From NCBI GenBank assembly GCA_022495005.1, contig JAGYXB010001606.1, positions 1-64,000 of the forward strand: 64,000 nucleotides of DNA. The letters are read 5' to 3'. The stretch is from Rhyacophila brunnea. Taxonomy: Eukaryota; Arthropoda; Insecta; Trichoptera; Rhyacophilidae. Shown one piece after another: positions 19,458 to 31,750 of this stretch. The translations under genes and the position numbers were made by a program. The notes below the pieces were generated by a model. It worked only from the letters and a program-made list of their open reading frames with translations, was not told the origin of the DNA and did not search any database. The stretch's first letter is position 1, and each line of letters starts with the position of its first letter.

Positions 19458-20343
19458 CATTGGTTCCCAAAGTTGACTGGGCTCCGACCCATCAAACAAA
19501 AATTTCCAATCTTGGGACCCACCTCTTAGCTGTCTTAGAGAACAGAGGGCATACATATTGGTAATGCTCAGATTCTCTAGTGGCGAGTCGTAAATGCTGT
19601 CTTATTTGTTCTAATTGAAATAAAAAAATAAAAAAATTATAAGTGTTACCAATATGAATGAAAGACTGTTGAAATAAGAAACACAACTTAAATAAAAAAA
19701 AATATTACTTAAATACCTACACCTGCAAGGTTTTTTTACAAAGTTATTTCAATGGGAAGGATGTATTTGTTTCTTATTTTTCTTCATTACAGTTTTAGCA
19801 TCAACTTCAACTTTAGTTACCTTTAATCGCAGTGAGTTTGATATATCCATTTTATTTCGGTATTTAGTTTTAATGTTAACCATAGCCGAAAATCCAACCT
19901 CACATAGATATGAGGTAGTAAAGAGGAGGAGGACTTTCATAGCTTCATCGAACAGGCAAGGATAATTATCAGCAACTGAGAGCTAGAATTTCGTTAACTG
20001 TTTACCATTGAAACTATTTTTCAGTGACGTATCTTCTGATAAAGCTAATGAGATACGAGGCATATACAGCATTTTCATTAATATTAACAAAATGGGAAAC
20101 AATATTTGTTGAAGATTTCATATTCAGCAATTGTGCTGCCATCTGTATTGCATTAGCAATTCAAATTATTATTATTTTATCACAATATTTTCCGTAACTT
20201 AAGTTTATTTCATTTTTTAGGAATTATGAATACATAGCTGAATGAAATATCAAATTTATCACTTGCCATTTTTTTTAATTCATGTATACAGTGGTGAGGG
20301 CCCACTCAATATTCGCTCGCGACCCATAGTTCGGGAAACCATG
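19458..20343 (-). mobile_element. hAT transposon, internally deleted, with 8-bp TSD
   Basis: The ends cattggttcccaaag and (reverse complement) catggtttcccgaac are typical hAT terminal inverted repeats. They are flanked by a perfect 8-bp direct repeat cagtagac (19450-19457 and 20344-20351), the TSD length of hAT. The element is 886 bp. It keeps only the C-terminal transposase region on the minus strand (19749-20095) and is non-autonomous. Confidence 0.9.
19749..20095 (-). pseudogene. hAT transposase C-terminal remnant
   Basis: The minus-strand frame reads ALSEDTSLKNSFNGKQLTKF, a stop, LSVADNYPCLFDEAMKVLLL, FTTSYLCEVGFSAMVNIKTK, YRNKMD. This is the hAT C-terminal dimerisation region (conserved FW...YP...A...LL.F.TTYLCE.GFS....IKTK.RN) of ZBED/SCAND3-like hAT proteins. 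The stop TAG stands exactly where family members have Trp (FW), so one point change disabled it. The N-terminal and catalytic parts are deleted. Confidence 0.85.
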
Positions 20344-20351
20344 CAGTAGAC

Positions 20352-22049
20352 GACAGAAATATGGGTTACAATGTTATTCAATCACACACATAGGTTTACT
20401 TATTGAATTATACATGAACAAAAATAATCAACTAGTCACTACACAAATTTACTTAATTAATGGTAGGGACCTGAAGGGCTTAAATAATTATGCAGGTGCA
20501 GCATAGATTATATTACCATAGGGGCACATCAAATACCAAATGAAAATCTCACCATCATAAAGAAAAAATATACACTAATTTAACCATATTTAATGCGAGC
20601 GATATAGGGCTTCGCTTGAGAGTACTGGGCCAAAGATACCCAGTACTGCAACCACAGTTCGAACCTGTGAAGACTTGGCTACACGAGGCTGCTTGCCAAT
20701 CTTCGAACCTGACCCTTTCCAGAGACAGGGGAGCTTATTGGTTTTCTGAAAGGGTATATTTTTGTATTCAAAATTATTGTGCTGTATGGACGGCCGACAG
20801 GTGGCAATGGTATTTGCGAACAAAGTTATATTAATACGAAGACAAAGATTGGAAGCCTTCAAACACCTGTTAGTCGTGCCGGTCTGGTTATATTAGCCGT
20901 TGACACAACTATAGACAAGTGGAACCCTATATCTATGCGTATTTTTTGATGAAATATTGTGCCACAAAATTTCACCTAATTTAGAATGAAGGCACTCAAT
21001 GAAATTTACTTTTACGGGCAGGAATAGAGGTTCAAGCCTTCGATGACACCTACGACATCCGCCACTTATTTATTGATTCGATTTATACCAACGTAACTGC
21101 GAAATAATTAAGACAAAAAAAATTAACATTACAATAATACATGTCAAATCGTAATAATTATCGCGTCGCCGACTCACTTCCGGCGAGCGCCCACAGGTGG
21201 CAGCATATTCCCGACTCGCGGCGATTGTATTGGTTTCAAACCAATTCGGCGCGAACGATTAAAATATTGTGGCACTATACGACATACTACAAAATTACGA
21301 GCCTTAGCTAATCTTAATATCTAAACATGGTACCTAATGTCAGTGGATCGCGGAATAAATTTAAAAATAACCGCGAGATGAAATTATATGTCAGGCCTCG
21401 AATAACGGCGCTATGTCTACAAAAAGAAAAACACACACATAAATCAATAATATACAGCAAAAAAAGGAAACAATAGTTAATAATAATTAAAAACAAAGCC
21501 AGTATTACTGGAATTAATTCTATTCTAGCAGGGCACGGTTTTGATTTTATTCAGACCCAGTGGAAGGCACTAGCTTTAGGTGAATTCGGCGGGAAAGACG
21601 AAAGTTAATAATACATAAGGTTATAAACGAATAAGAGATCAACAGTTATATCGACACAGGGTACTTTTATATAGGGTAGGTTTATATATCGTGCTGATGT
21701 GTGAGGTCTTCGATGACCTTCGGGTGGAGGGGCCGTGGAGGTCCAGGTGATGTTCTCAAGGCGTCGGGGAAGAAAAGAGAGCTTCTTCACGTTGCGCCGG
21801 CTCATTTAAAAGCTTCCCCTGTGCTGCGAGAAAGGAGGGGGGAATATTTCCTGGCGGCCGTGGGCTCCGCTATTCACCGCGAGAGGTCGCTAGGGTGTCC
21901 ATTTTTGAGATGTGATAACCGCGGCGGGGGAAGTTTGATATTTGACAGACGCCGACGTTTTGGTTGTTGCTGGCGTATTTCAACTCTAATTATTTACAAT
22001 TTTAAGTCGAATGGGGTGGATATTCGAGCGGTTATGTCTGGTTCTAAGC
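20352..22049. other. Intergenic, including a GC-rich island at 21690-21990
   Basis: 20590-20870 holds two caggttcgaa-type B-box-like strings on the minus strand, perhaps SINE remains. 21160-21260 and 21690-21990 are clearly GC-richer than the surrounding DNA (for example ggtggaggggccgtgg on the plus strand). The frame there (127 codons on the plus strand) is rich in Arg and Gly and looks like a by-product of base composition. No terminal repeats or known proteins were recognised. Confidence 0.45.
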
Positions 22050-24450
22050 AGTTTCTAAGGTTTCAGGCAGTACAGGTGATTTAAGCATGGAATTAAAGCT
22101 GCTTATGACATTCTCAATCTTTTCGGAAAATATATGAAAGATAATGATTTAAAAAAAAAAAAAAAAATATTATATAATTTAAACCTTAGTTGCTGATGGT
22201 TTTTAGTCGAGTAGCACATATATGTTACTAAATGTACAACCGCACACCACGTGATTGCAACATTATCGGTTGTGAAATACGCCTGATGGTGCATCTACAT
22301 ATTTGAATGTAGGTGTACAATATCGTTAATGTCGCTTGTGTGTAGTAAAAAGGTGCCCTTACCACGCATCTAGTCCATACTATTTAATTATTAACAGCGC
22401 GAAAGTCGCTTTCCTTACCGTAGAAGGAACCTACTAAACTGTAACAGATGATTGCCGCACGACTGCTGTTATGGAACGGCGAGATCAACTTCATATAAAT
22501 AAATATTTACATTTTAACTGCGTATATTACAATGTAATATAATATATGATAACTTAGTAATAATACATAATTGATTATGTGTTGGACAATGATTATTTCA
22601 CAATCTGATTGAACGTAGTCGATGCTTTATTAGTTAGGGCTGAGTTGATCATACTGACTTGAAGAGACTATGAACTATGATTTTTTTATAAAACAAACTT
22701 TTATCAATGCACCACATTTTCAGATGTTTAGATTGATAAATAAAGCAAAATAAAAAACAATTTATAAATAAAGAAGGCTTGAAACAAGATAAAGCAATCC
22801 TTATCAAATGCATAGCCAGACTTAATTACGCATTTGGTTATTAATACTAGGTATTGATAAGAAAATAGATTAATACAAAGACGGACGTGGAAAACTACGG
22901 GATTTTGGTTGAAATGTGGTTGGAATTATGTGTTAGTAAAAACAAAAGCGGTTTCTTGTTCGCATATTATATGTAGTACTTATGAATAATAGGTATCGAT
23001 TACTGAGCTATAATATACATAGTTCAATGCAACTCATTCCGTGTAAATATCTAAAATATTAATATGAATATCTTACGGTGTATCTGTATTTAAATGCGGA
23101 AGAATGCTTTGTTGATTAATCTTAAGCCTAAAAATATTATAATGTTCATAGATAACGCAATGTGTCGAGAAATAATGACAGAAACGAAATATCTGTACCT
23201 ACAAAATTAATAAATGAATATAATTTTAGGTGAGGTCCTGTCAAGACAGTAGTTATCACTTTGACAGATTATGAGAAAAGGTTCTACATTTCAGATCAAA
23301 CGACTTCCGACGGTCAGGAATGGTCAGATGCTTGCTGGAACAGATAACTAAAGTCAAATTTCAAACTATTTCCGGTATACTTACTGCGTAAACGCATATC
23401 TTCAGAATCTAATTGTCAAATAATCTTCCGAAACGTTAACTGGAACATACCTTCGTTATTTCAATAAATGTGTTGCTATTTTACAGACAAAAAATTTATT
23501 GAATTAATTATTTTGGGTACAATAATCAATTATCGGAAATCGCGTTCCCATAAAATTTCAGAGAATTTCAGTCAAACCTTTTATATCCAACCATCCAATT
23601 TGGATTGTTTGGTTCAGTTTGGCTTAAAATGCTGGAACATACCTTTAATAAACTACTTGTCTTGACGACTAATACTTACAATTGTATTGTCATGAAGGCT
23701 ACAATTAATTATGTAAAACTTTTAAAAAATATTGTTCCATTTATAAAGTTTCCTTGTAATAGGATGATATTTCATATTTTACTTACAGGATTTGTATTGT
23801 CTGTGCCATTGTAACACCATCGTTATTTACTATCATTGCGAGATAATTATTCAACCAATAGTACCTACAATATAATGTGGCTAGGCCATCTTTATTTTCT
23901 CATATTATAAAAATAGTTTTAATACACTCACCATTGTTCATTTTAGGAATATGTGGCAATTCCCCGCAGGATTGAAGGTTTCATTCATACAAAACGATGT
24001 ACCTATTTGGAGTGTACCTAGTCTGGGGATGAGCATGTATCAGAATTGAATTATTTTGATACAGTCTTTTATAATTGTTGTCGGAAAATCTAATTCTATA
24101 ATATTCAACATATTTTTTCATTATCGTATTCGGGAAATTCCAGTAAATAAACTTTAAAGTCTTTCGATGCATTACGATTTGGGAGAAATACAATTGTATC
24201 TGTTTCAATTGTTATTTCATCAGAAATAATATAACATCAATAATGCCCATTGTTAGTTACATCGACTGAAAATATATCTGACGATGATGTATTTCTCTCA
24301 AACTCATTTTGTGGTATGTAAGTCACATTAACAGTTGTTGGGTAAATAGTCCAGTCAATCTGTACTGTATGGTTGCAAAAGGTCGGGTAGAAGATTTTTT
24401 TAAAAATTTGTAGGTATATATGGTATAGATCTACCATCATAAATTGGCAT
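22050..24450 (-). pseudogene. Copy B: dead third receptor copy (exon 3, 4 and 5 fragments)
   Basis: Three pieces lie in gene order on the minus strand. Exon 3 (about 24450-23932) has the donor GTGAGTG but an internal stop after TNNGHY, and frame changes. Exon 4 is reduced to its last 26 bp (23812-23787, then GTAAGT), because a deletion joins intron 3 sequence to it. The exon 5 start (22137-22050) reads IENVISSFNSMLKSPVLPET, then breaks off at LETA-stop. Intron DNA next to exon 4 is closely similar to gene C introns (47200-47520), so B and C are nearer relatives than B and A. No exon 6 or exon 1 is present nearby. Confidence 0.8.
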
Positions 24451-25174
24451 TTCAGCGAGGGCGCTAGTATGACATTGAGAATATTACCATAACTAACAAA
24501 AAAATGGTAATTTATAATTTTTTATTTGTAGTAGATTTCTGTACAAATATTATGCAATCCATAATTCGAGAAACATGTAAAATTAAATGGCATTTGTAAC
24601 AAATTTATCCTCGATAGACAATTTTAGTTTCAAATTCGACCGGCTGCCAACTTACGATGGTAGATCTTTAATGAGTGACAAGAAAACGAATTTTGCCAAT
24701 TCGGATGACTTCGGCACAACTTTTGGCGGGCAAAAAACCGCAAAATTTTGGGTGTTTTTTTGGTTTGTCGCTTATATCTAAAAAACGGTTGGTCGTAGAA
24801 AAATATTGTTTCACACAGAATTAAAGCTTATTAAATTTCCTAAAAATATTTATATTACACGTTTTTTTCTATCTTTAACCGTTTATGAGATATTTGCTGT
24901 TGACAACACGCCTTTTAGTACAAATCAAACTTTAATGAGAAGAAATACTAATCTAAACTTAAGATCTTACAAATAAAGTATATTCATAGTTTTAGTAATG
25001 ATTGCAAAACAAATGTTAATATGTATAGAATAATAATATTCACCAAATATCTTAATTTTTTAACCGTTTCTGCCGCTTTGGTGAGGTGGAGTAGGCAAAG
25101 GTTTTACGTCGTCAAAGTCTTGCAATGCTGCTCCCACGTCGGAATCATTATCCTACAAAACTATATATATTCCA
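24451..25174. other. Spacer between copy B and the nuclease-like gene
   Basis: AT-rich, with a GC-richer island near 24630-24770. No gene is supported; the 64-codon frame at 24587 has no recognisable motif. It may be the 3' flank of the repeat-type gene next to it. Confidence 0.4.
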
Positions 25175-26579
25175 TTAATTTGAAAAGAATTGAGAGATAT
25201 TATATATATATATATATATTAATTTCATATCATCCATTACCTGTTCATTACTGGGAAGTTCTGCTTGAGTATAAAAGTCATCTTCTTCAGCGTCCTCTTC
25301 CTCCAATCCAGAAATATCTGCTATATTTTCACAATTTACTCCACTGCAGTACTTGCAAATTGACGAACAGTTCATCCATGATTTTTGACAGGTACATGCT
25401 TTACTGCACCCCTTCTTGCATGCACAAGAAAGTACTTTCAGTATTTTTTCAGGCGCTGAATCTTTAATGATCTCCACGGGTATTAGGCCATTGCTGGTTC
25501 GCTGCCACCCCCAATCTTCTGGTTTTTTAACATTGCCAAGCCAAGTTTGTATTTGGTAGTAGGATCTCAGCGAATGGTATCGCGCTGCGTCTCGAGTTGG
25601 TGATAGTCTTGATAGATTAAATGTAATCTGTTTGGCCGATTTCATAAATAGCCGATAACGCAGTGTCCAGTGTTTCCTCAGGTCTACAGGCATCACTGTA
25701 CAACCTCATAAGTACCTGTTCTCCTGCTACAGCTATTTCATCAGTGCTGGAATCTGTATTGTTGAATACTGTGACCACTTCCTTCAACTGAATATTCTTC
25801 TCCAAAATACCACACAATTTAATCTTTCCATGGCCAAATAGAGAGGATGTTGTATCACACCCACTGAACGCGTGTGTGAAAAGAATGGTACGTGCGTCAT
25901 ATTTAAACGATTTTGTCGAGAACAACACATCTGGTTTACTTCCCTTTCCAGGTTTTTGAAAGAATAAGTTGTCCAAGAATTGTCCTCTTACCGACATAAG
26001 TACAAGAAGGTCAATATCTTCACCTATTATTACTACGCTTTTAAATTTATTTGCTTTTGAAATGGCAGTAGTTACAATTAAAACATCGGCATCCTCTTCT
26101 GCCTGGTTCACTTTTATGCCAACCCGTGAGAAATGTGTTTTAAGTAGTGTTATCAAGCGATTTTTAATACTTCCGTTGCTCAAAAAAAGTTCCTGGTCCA
26201 CCTGATTGACAGTGTTTCTTTGAAACATAATTTCAGGGCATGGTTTTAAATTTATACGGCGTAATCTTTCTACAAACTTTGTCCCACTGGATGCAGCATT
26301 GGATGGATATCCGTCAAATACAACTTCAATTTGTAACATATAATGTTTTGTCAAATAATCCGAATACATCTTCGCAATGTCATCAAAGCACGAATTTCGG
26401 GGCCAAACTACTTTATGTAGGAGATGTCCTCCGTCAACCACAATAAACTGATTGTTAATGTTGGTGCTGTGAGTCTCAATGCTGGTCAAAGTAGAAATTA
26501 GAATGTGGCCCTTTCTACCACTCCCACTAACCCTCCCCCCACCCCCACGCACCATCTGGAACATTGCGCCCATTGACAA
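25175..26579 (-). pseudogene. Multi-copy PIN-like/Cys-rich gene of unknown role, frameshifted
   Basis: Two overlapping minus frames (26579-25617 and 25696-25175) are one protein split by a single-base shift near 25620-25690. Part one has NQFIVVDGGHLLHKVVWP, VVFDGYP, EEDADVLIV, VVIIGEDIDLLVL and HAFSGCDTTSSLFG: spaced acidic residues as in PIN/FEN-type nuclease folds. Part two has the motif LSPTRDAARYHSLRSYYQIQ, LGN..KPEDWGW..T.NGLIP, then a Cys-rich cluster CACKKGCSKACTCQKSW...C...C..C. This set of motifs is typical of a highly repeated invertebrate gene family that I recall only as uncharacterised, probably mobile. The C-terminus runs into a (TA)n microsatellite (25201-25221). The N-terminus looks short for the family. 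Confidence 0.6.
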
Positions 26580-26741
26580 TAAAAGACTTTGTAAACCTAA
26601 ACTAATTAACTAATTAATAAACCCCAAATATTTTTTTTAATAGGTAACTAATCTTTTATTATTATAAAAGTAGGTTCCCTAATAATTTCAATTCTTACTA
26701 ATTTTAATTTAATTTTAAGTTCTCGAGTAATTGGCGTATGA
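26580..26741. other. Short AT-rich spacer
   Basis: No feature seen between the nuclease-like gene and the first recognisable base of repeat family X. Confidence 0.4.
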
Positions 26742-27470
26742 ATGGATTATTCTTACAGGAACATAAAAATAAATACTCTCGCAGATATTTTTAAATTTCC
26801 GTTCAGAATGAAAGTCGAGAGTTTTTTATTTGCCTTTCTCGGCGAAAATTTTTTTTCAGTGGCGAATTTTAAAAATTGCCTTCAACGACAGAGATTGTCA
26901 ATAGTTTTATGCAGAGGATACTAGAACTAAATATCTAGCGTTTTTTCAGCACAAGTCAATTAATAAAAGGCATAAAAATGCTAGAAAAAACGCCATATCA
27001 TTACGGTACATATTGTGTTTTTTGCAAGCTAGATGGGTAGGTAGAAAAAACGGTAGATCTGGCAAGGAAAACGGCTAAAAATGACAACGCTAATTTATTT
27101 GAAATAATTTTATCATTCAGTCTATACATCCACACTAGGTATTTAGTATAAACATGTCTTTACTCAAGTATAACTCAATCAATATTGATGAAACTTGCAC
27201 AGTTTATATGAATTATGATTAATTTAAATAATTGCAATTTGTTGTAATATAATATCCACAATATAGGATGTCACTTCGCGAACGCGAATATCATTGTCGC
27301 TTTCCTCCACGGATTGTTCGACATATATTTTATGAACGTGAAAAAGAGAAAATTTATATTTTTTGTAAGCACCTATATTTTATAGACGGTCTCATCATGA
27401 ACGAGGGATATGACATTCGTTTCGGTAAGCGACATGCTATAATAAATTGTCTTTAGTTTTTCTTATTTTA
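26742..27470 (+). repeat. Repeat family X, left outer arm (inverted to 36290-36940)
   Basis: This block is repeated in inverted orientation at 36290-36940: gaatggattattcttacag against the complement near 36860, actctcgcagat, ttcagaatgaaagtc, tagctagatgggtagg-type strings and the ggattgttcgacatat stretch. A 62-codon frame at 27268 (MSLREREYHCRFPPRIVRHI) spans the conserved part, but the inverted copy is not open, so coding is unlikely. Confidence 0.7.
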
Positions 27471-27577
27471 ATATTAATCAGGACCGGTGTCATCCATTTC
27501 AAAGGGACATTGTCAACTGGTGAAGAATATTATATTCTATTAAGTATAATAATATGAACCACCTAAGCCAAACGGCA

Positions 27578-28475
27578 TTTTATCAAATCAAAATCAAATA
27601 AAATTTATTTATTTTACATATAATGAACACAACAAATTATAAATTCAAAGTGTTCACGACATGACATAAAATAAGTGTTAACAATTTTTAAAATAAAAAT
27701 ACGGAGAAATGTGAGTTAATAATACAATAAGTAATAAAATAAGAAAAGAAATAAAATAAAATAAACAAAATATAAGTAGATGGCAGCACACATAGTGAAC
27801 TTTGATAGATCCTATCTTAAAAACTTATAAAACGACGTCCACCTAAATTCACCTCACGTAAGTGGAATATATTAATATGCGAAGCGATTTCATTAAACAT
27901 GGTTATTGCCCTCCCAATTGGCATTACTAATAGCGGGTTAGTTCTGCACCTTGGGAGAACAAACAACGGATGCCCTCGGAGACACACAAGCCAACACCAC
28001 CAAGAATGGCAGAGCTCACATTTACGCCGGGTATATTATCCACGTTATCACGTAGGTACCTAGTACTCACGGTTGTATTCAAGGGCTCATGGCCCTAAAA
28101 AAATGGGGGAAAGGGGGTTACACAGTGGTCTTTACTTCAAATTCACGAAGTTCAGCCCTGTGAAATGAAACGAATTATACATATCTATGCAGATAGAAAA
28201 GACCTAGCTGGCTATCTCTTATCTCCAACTGTAGAGCAGTATTAAGAGAAAATTTAGTGGCAATGGCTGGATCGTAGTTGTTGAGATCTTTCAAATCTGA
28301 TGCCATGAAACTTCTTGACAGTTTCAAGACGTGGTCGTGGATAGTTTCCACGTTATAGTCTCTATGGTTACTGGTATTGCGAACGAACCATGGGGCATCC
28401 TTGATCATTCTAAGAGATTTGTTTTGTATAGTTTGAAGCGATTTAAAATGTTTTGTAGAATTAGCATAACTTTAT
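27578..28475 (-). pseudogene. 5'-truncated non-LTR retrotransposon (jockey-type RT C-terminus and 3' UTR)
   Basis: The minus frame reads SYANSTKHFKSLQTIQNKSL, RMIKDAPWFVRN, then VETIHDHVLKLSRSF and a short tail, the standard C-terminal end of jockey-clade reverse transcriptases (LRMI..APWFVRN). After the stop about 600 bp of 3' UTR follows and ends at 27578-27600 in TTTGATTTTGATTTG repeats, a typical LINE tail. The rest of the element is missing. The core (VETIHDH...) also occurs in inverted position at 36110-36230, inside the other arm of repeat X. Confidence 0.8.
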
Positions 28476-28989
28476 GATAACCACAGACGGGAGCAAGGCG
28501 CTAGCCTTTCATCCGGGGGTCCTGAGTTTGAAGTCGGTGCGGTGACAATATATTTATGCGATTTTATCAAAGTCTGGGTGTTTATGATTGTTTTACCTCC
28601 ATTACTAAATACACTACTGTCATTGAGCCTTATGACTTGTTGTAGTGTTAAAAAGCCACGATATGTCCACAATTGCCAAGCGGCTTACGCGTCGGCTCAT
28701 AATGAGTTAAATATGAAATATGCTTAGACAATCCAATACCCTAAATTCTCGGTAGGTCTAGACACTCATAGTATTCTTCCGTTGAAGGGATGCAAAAATG
28801 TTTTAAGTCATCCTTTGTTGTATGCACCTATTTAACTTGTTTGAGTATCTAAATCTCCTTTCCATGATTGTTGGAGCTTAACTCATATAAAACGGTGCAT
28901 AAAAACTGCTAGATCTCTGTAATAACCAATTTTCGCCCAGTGGCTGTTCAATCTGCACTGGTCAAACCAGTTGAGTCCATTTTACGGAA

Positions 28990-29020
<31 letters not shown>

Positions 29021-29329
29021 GTAACGTTTAAATTATTCACGAACCGGGATGCAATATTTATTTTTTCCACGAGACGGAGCGATAATTTCAGTGATTTCAC
29101 GAACCGGAGCTGTGTTCCGGTCATTTCGAGCGTTGCAAGCTAATCAATTACAGGAACGAGATAAACTCTCGTGATCTAAGATAATAGTATAAATGAAGTC
29201 GAAAGCGTGCGAAATCCGTTCTATAACAACTCATAATTTTATTCGCGATATAAGTTGAACGAATCAACTGAGAGAATACATCACTGTCGGAATCCCTTTC
29301 ATGGCCTTTTATTATAATAAGATTTTTTT
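28476..29329. other. Mixed repeat DNA with (TA)n and a CCGGAGC foldback
   Basis: 28480-28720 has a tRNA-like look (gggtcctgagtttgaagtc as a weak B box). 28990-29018 is a (TA)n run. 29030-29130 contains cgaaccgg...ccggtcatt strings shared with 61445-61690 and 36110-36260, marking a small foldback MITE family. 29130-29320 is inverted at 35905-36110. Confidence 0.5.
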
Positions 29330-31750
29330 TTATAATGTAAGTAAAATAATCTAGAATTAATTTGTATTCAGTTATGAATTAAGCATAAGTTAATATCAGT
29401 TATATGTATATAATATGCACTATTTTGCACCTAGTTACTGAAGAAAATGATTATTTAATATAATATCTTTTAATTAAGATAAGGTAAAAGTGAAATTGAT
29501 AATAATATTGACATCATTTTCATATTTACATTTGATTCAACGTATCGATAGCAACATATTAATGATAATATATTAGCTTAGTATATTAATCAGATCTGGT
29601 AATATTGAGCAATAAAATTTCACGTTATATAATAATATGCGTACATTTTTAGAGTGTATAATATAAGTGGCGGCCCGTGAGTCTTGAAAATGGTGTTTCA
29701 CATTATTTAGTGGACGTTTGAAAAAAACCTATGTTAAGAAAACCTAAATCACATAATACATTACCATGATCAAACATTTTTTTTAATATTGTGAATAATG
29801 TAATATTTGGGGTTATTATTATTTAATTTAAAAAGATATATTTTATTTTAAATCTTAGTCTTCATAGAAAATAGGTTACAGATGTTTGGCATTAGAATTG
29901 ATGTTCCGGTCCGGTTCACACAAAAATAATATGATCGCGCGTGGTCTATACCGCCGGGCCGCCGGCATCTTTGCGGTATGTATCCTACTTGAAATCGGCG
30001 TCCCGGGATATTCTGCAGAGCACATGCTATGATGAACTTTTTTTAGATGTTCGAGGTGAATTATAAATAATGTGTTATGTACGTATTGGTATAACATTGT
30101 AATTTTTTCATGTTGTGTTTTTGGTTGGGTGGTTCACTTGCTTATGTACTCCAATGGGGTACCGGGTGTAGATTTTTTCCTCATTTGAAAAGAATATTTT
30201 TGCCAGCAAACAATATACTCTTAGAGAGATCAATGAAATTGTATCCACAATGTTTGAAGTTGTTTTAGGGTTGTAATCAATCTAAAAAAAGTCGCGGAGC
30301 AGCGGCCTCATGCGATCCGTCCCACTGCACCATTGGTTTCCAACTATTTGCATTATTAAAAAACAAGATAATTAAAACATTGAAGTAACTTTATTAAAAT
30401 CGTAAATACATATATATTTTTTAACATCACATAACGTTAATTAAATAAGTTATTTTATTTCACAAAGTATGTATAGTAAATAACTAAATAATATATAGGT
30501 AGGTACCAAAATATATTAAAATAATTGGTACTGTTCGGTTAAAGCGGATACAGCGGAAAACGCATTTTGAAAATAGCCGATAAACTGGATAGGTTAACCC
30601 ATAGACTAATATACTTGGTTAACCTAACCAAACCTAACCTAACCTAACCTAACCCAACCTAACCTAACCTAAACTAACCCAAACTAACAAATAATCCAGT
30701 TTATCGGCTATTTTAAAAATGCGTTTTCCGCTGTATCCGCTTTAACCGAACAGTACCAAATAATTTTATGCATGCTATTATATTATAATTTAAATAGTTT
30801 ACTAATCTAATTAATCACTTTCTTATACACCAGGCATTACTTGTCAAAAAAAGGGTTTCCCTAGAAAGCTTTGCATGAGTTTTGATAGTTAGCATTTTAA
30901 GTATTTTGGAGTGCACTTTCTTCAAATTTTCACCTCGGATATTTTCCAAAAAGTATTTATTCTCCAACTTTTTAGACAATAGAAAATTCGAAAAAATCAC
31001 TCCAAAAAAGGTCCTATATAAAAATGCAACGTACCAAAACTCTCCCAAAACATTATATACAAAACTGACAATTAATGCCTGGACTGGTAATAAATTTGGT
31101 TTCTTCCTATCCTGTATTTCATAATAATTATGGTGTTTTTCTAATAAAATATACATTGTATTGTACATTTTATAAATACATCTTCATCAGTTTTTGTTAT
31201 TTCTTTTATCCAAGATTCTACAAATAGGTTATGTGATATAAATGAAATATAATGATATCCTTACTATATAAGAGCCTGTGTAACATGACTTGACACCATA
31301 TAGGTAGTGAGAAAGGTTAAATGAAATACATTTGAATCAATAATATTATGATGTACTTATTTATCTACTACAGACTACTCAGCGAAGTTAAATAACGCTT
31401 TATTCTAAAAGTACAAAAACTATTACCAAAACGATCAAATAACATAGTTATTTAATATGTAAGTACCTAATATTACAAGGTTTTCAAAAATAAGCGTTCT
31501 ATGTGACTTTAACATATTATACAAATAAAAAAGGCAAATTGTATTAATTTAATTTAATTTAATTCATGATTCCGTTATTGATGGTAATGGGCACGCTCCA
31601 AACTCTAAATATTTTTAATACATTTCGATAATAATGGTAAGCTCAAGTTGGTAATGTTTGTAACAATGCGCTAAGCTTTGTCAGAGCTTTCTAAATAGTA
31701 TGTGTTCGTTGTGGTACAAGAGATATCAAAGTTTGTGTCATAGTCAAATT
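29330..31750 (+). repeat. Repeat family X, copy 1 main body
   Basis: About 2.4 kb that is repeated in direct orientation at 60150-63752 (for example gataaggtaaaagtgaaat, cgtgagtcttgaaaatg, cggcctcatgcgatcc, gtgttcgttgtggtacaag). Its first part is inverted at 35680-35905. Most has no stable frame. A 117-codon minus frame at 31168-30815 is not preserved in copy 2, so it is probably not coding. The family is unknown to me; it behaves like a non-autonomous element or an old segmental duplication. Confidence 0.7.
30527..30757. mobile_element. 231-bp foldback element with internal telomere-type (CCTAA)n
   Basis: Ends ggtactgttcggttaaagc and its exact inverse give terminal inverted repeats of about 65 bp with one mismatch. 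Between them lie around ten CCTAA units with variants (aacctaacctaaccta, with cccaacc and ccaaacc). A perfect 8-bp direct repeat aaataatt flanks it (30519-30526 and 30758-30765). Copy 2 of repeat X (about 62735-62755) lacks the insertion and shows the empty site. No coding capacity. Confidence 0.9.

Noticed and set aside
21701..22084. 127-codon Arg/Gly-rich frame
   Set aside because: Explained by the GC-rich island; its end overlaps the antisense exon 5 fragment of copy B.
25021..25467. 148-codon plus frame
   Set aside because: Antisense shadow of the Cys-rich nuclease-like gene.
28990..29018. (TA)n run as an origin or regulatory site
   Set aside because: Simple microsatellite of the kind also seen at 15366, 25201 and 60815; no other support.
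30815..31168. 117-codon minus frame in repeat X as a conserved gene
   Set aside because: The matching stretch in copy 2 (62820-63130) is interrupted by stops and indels.
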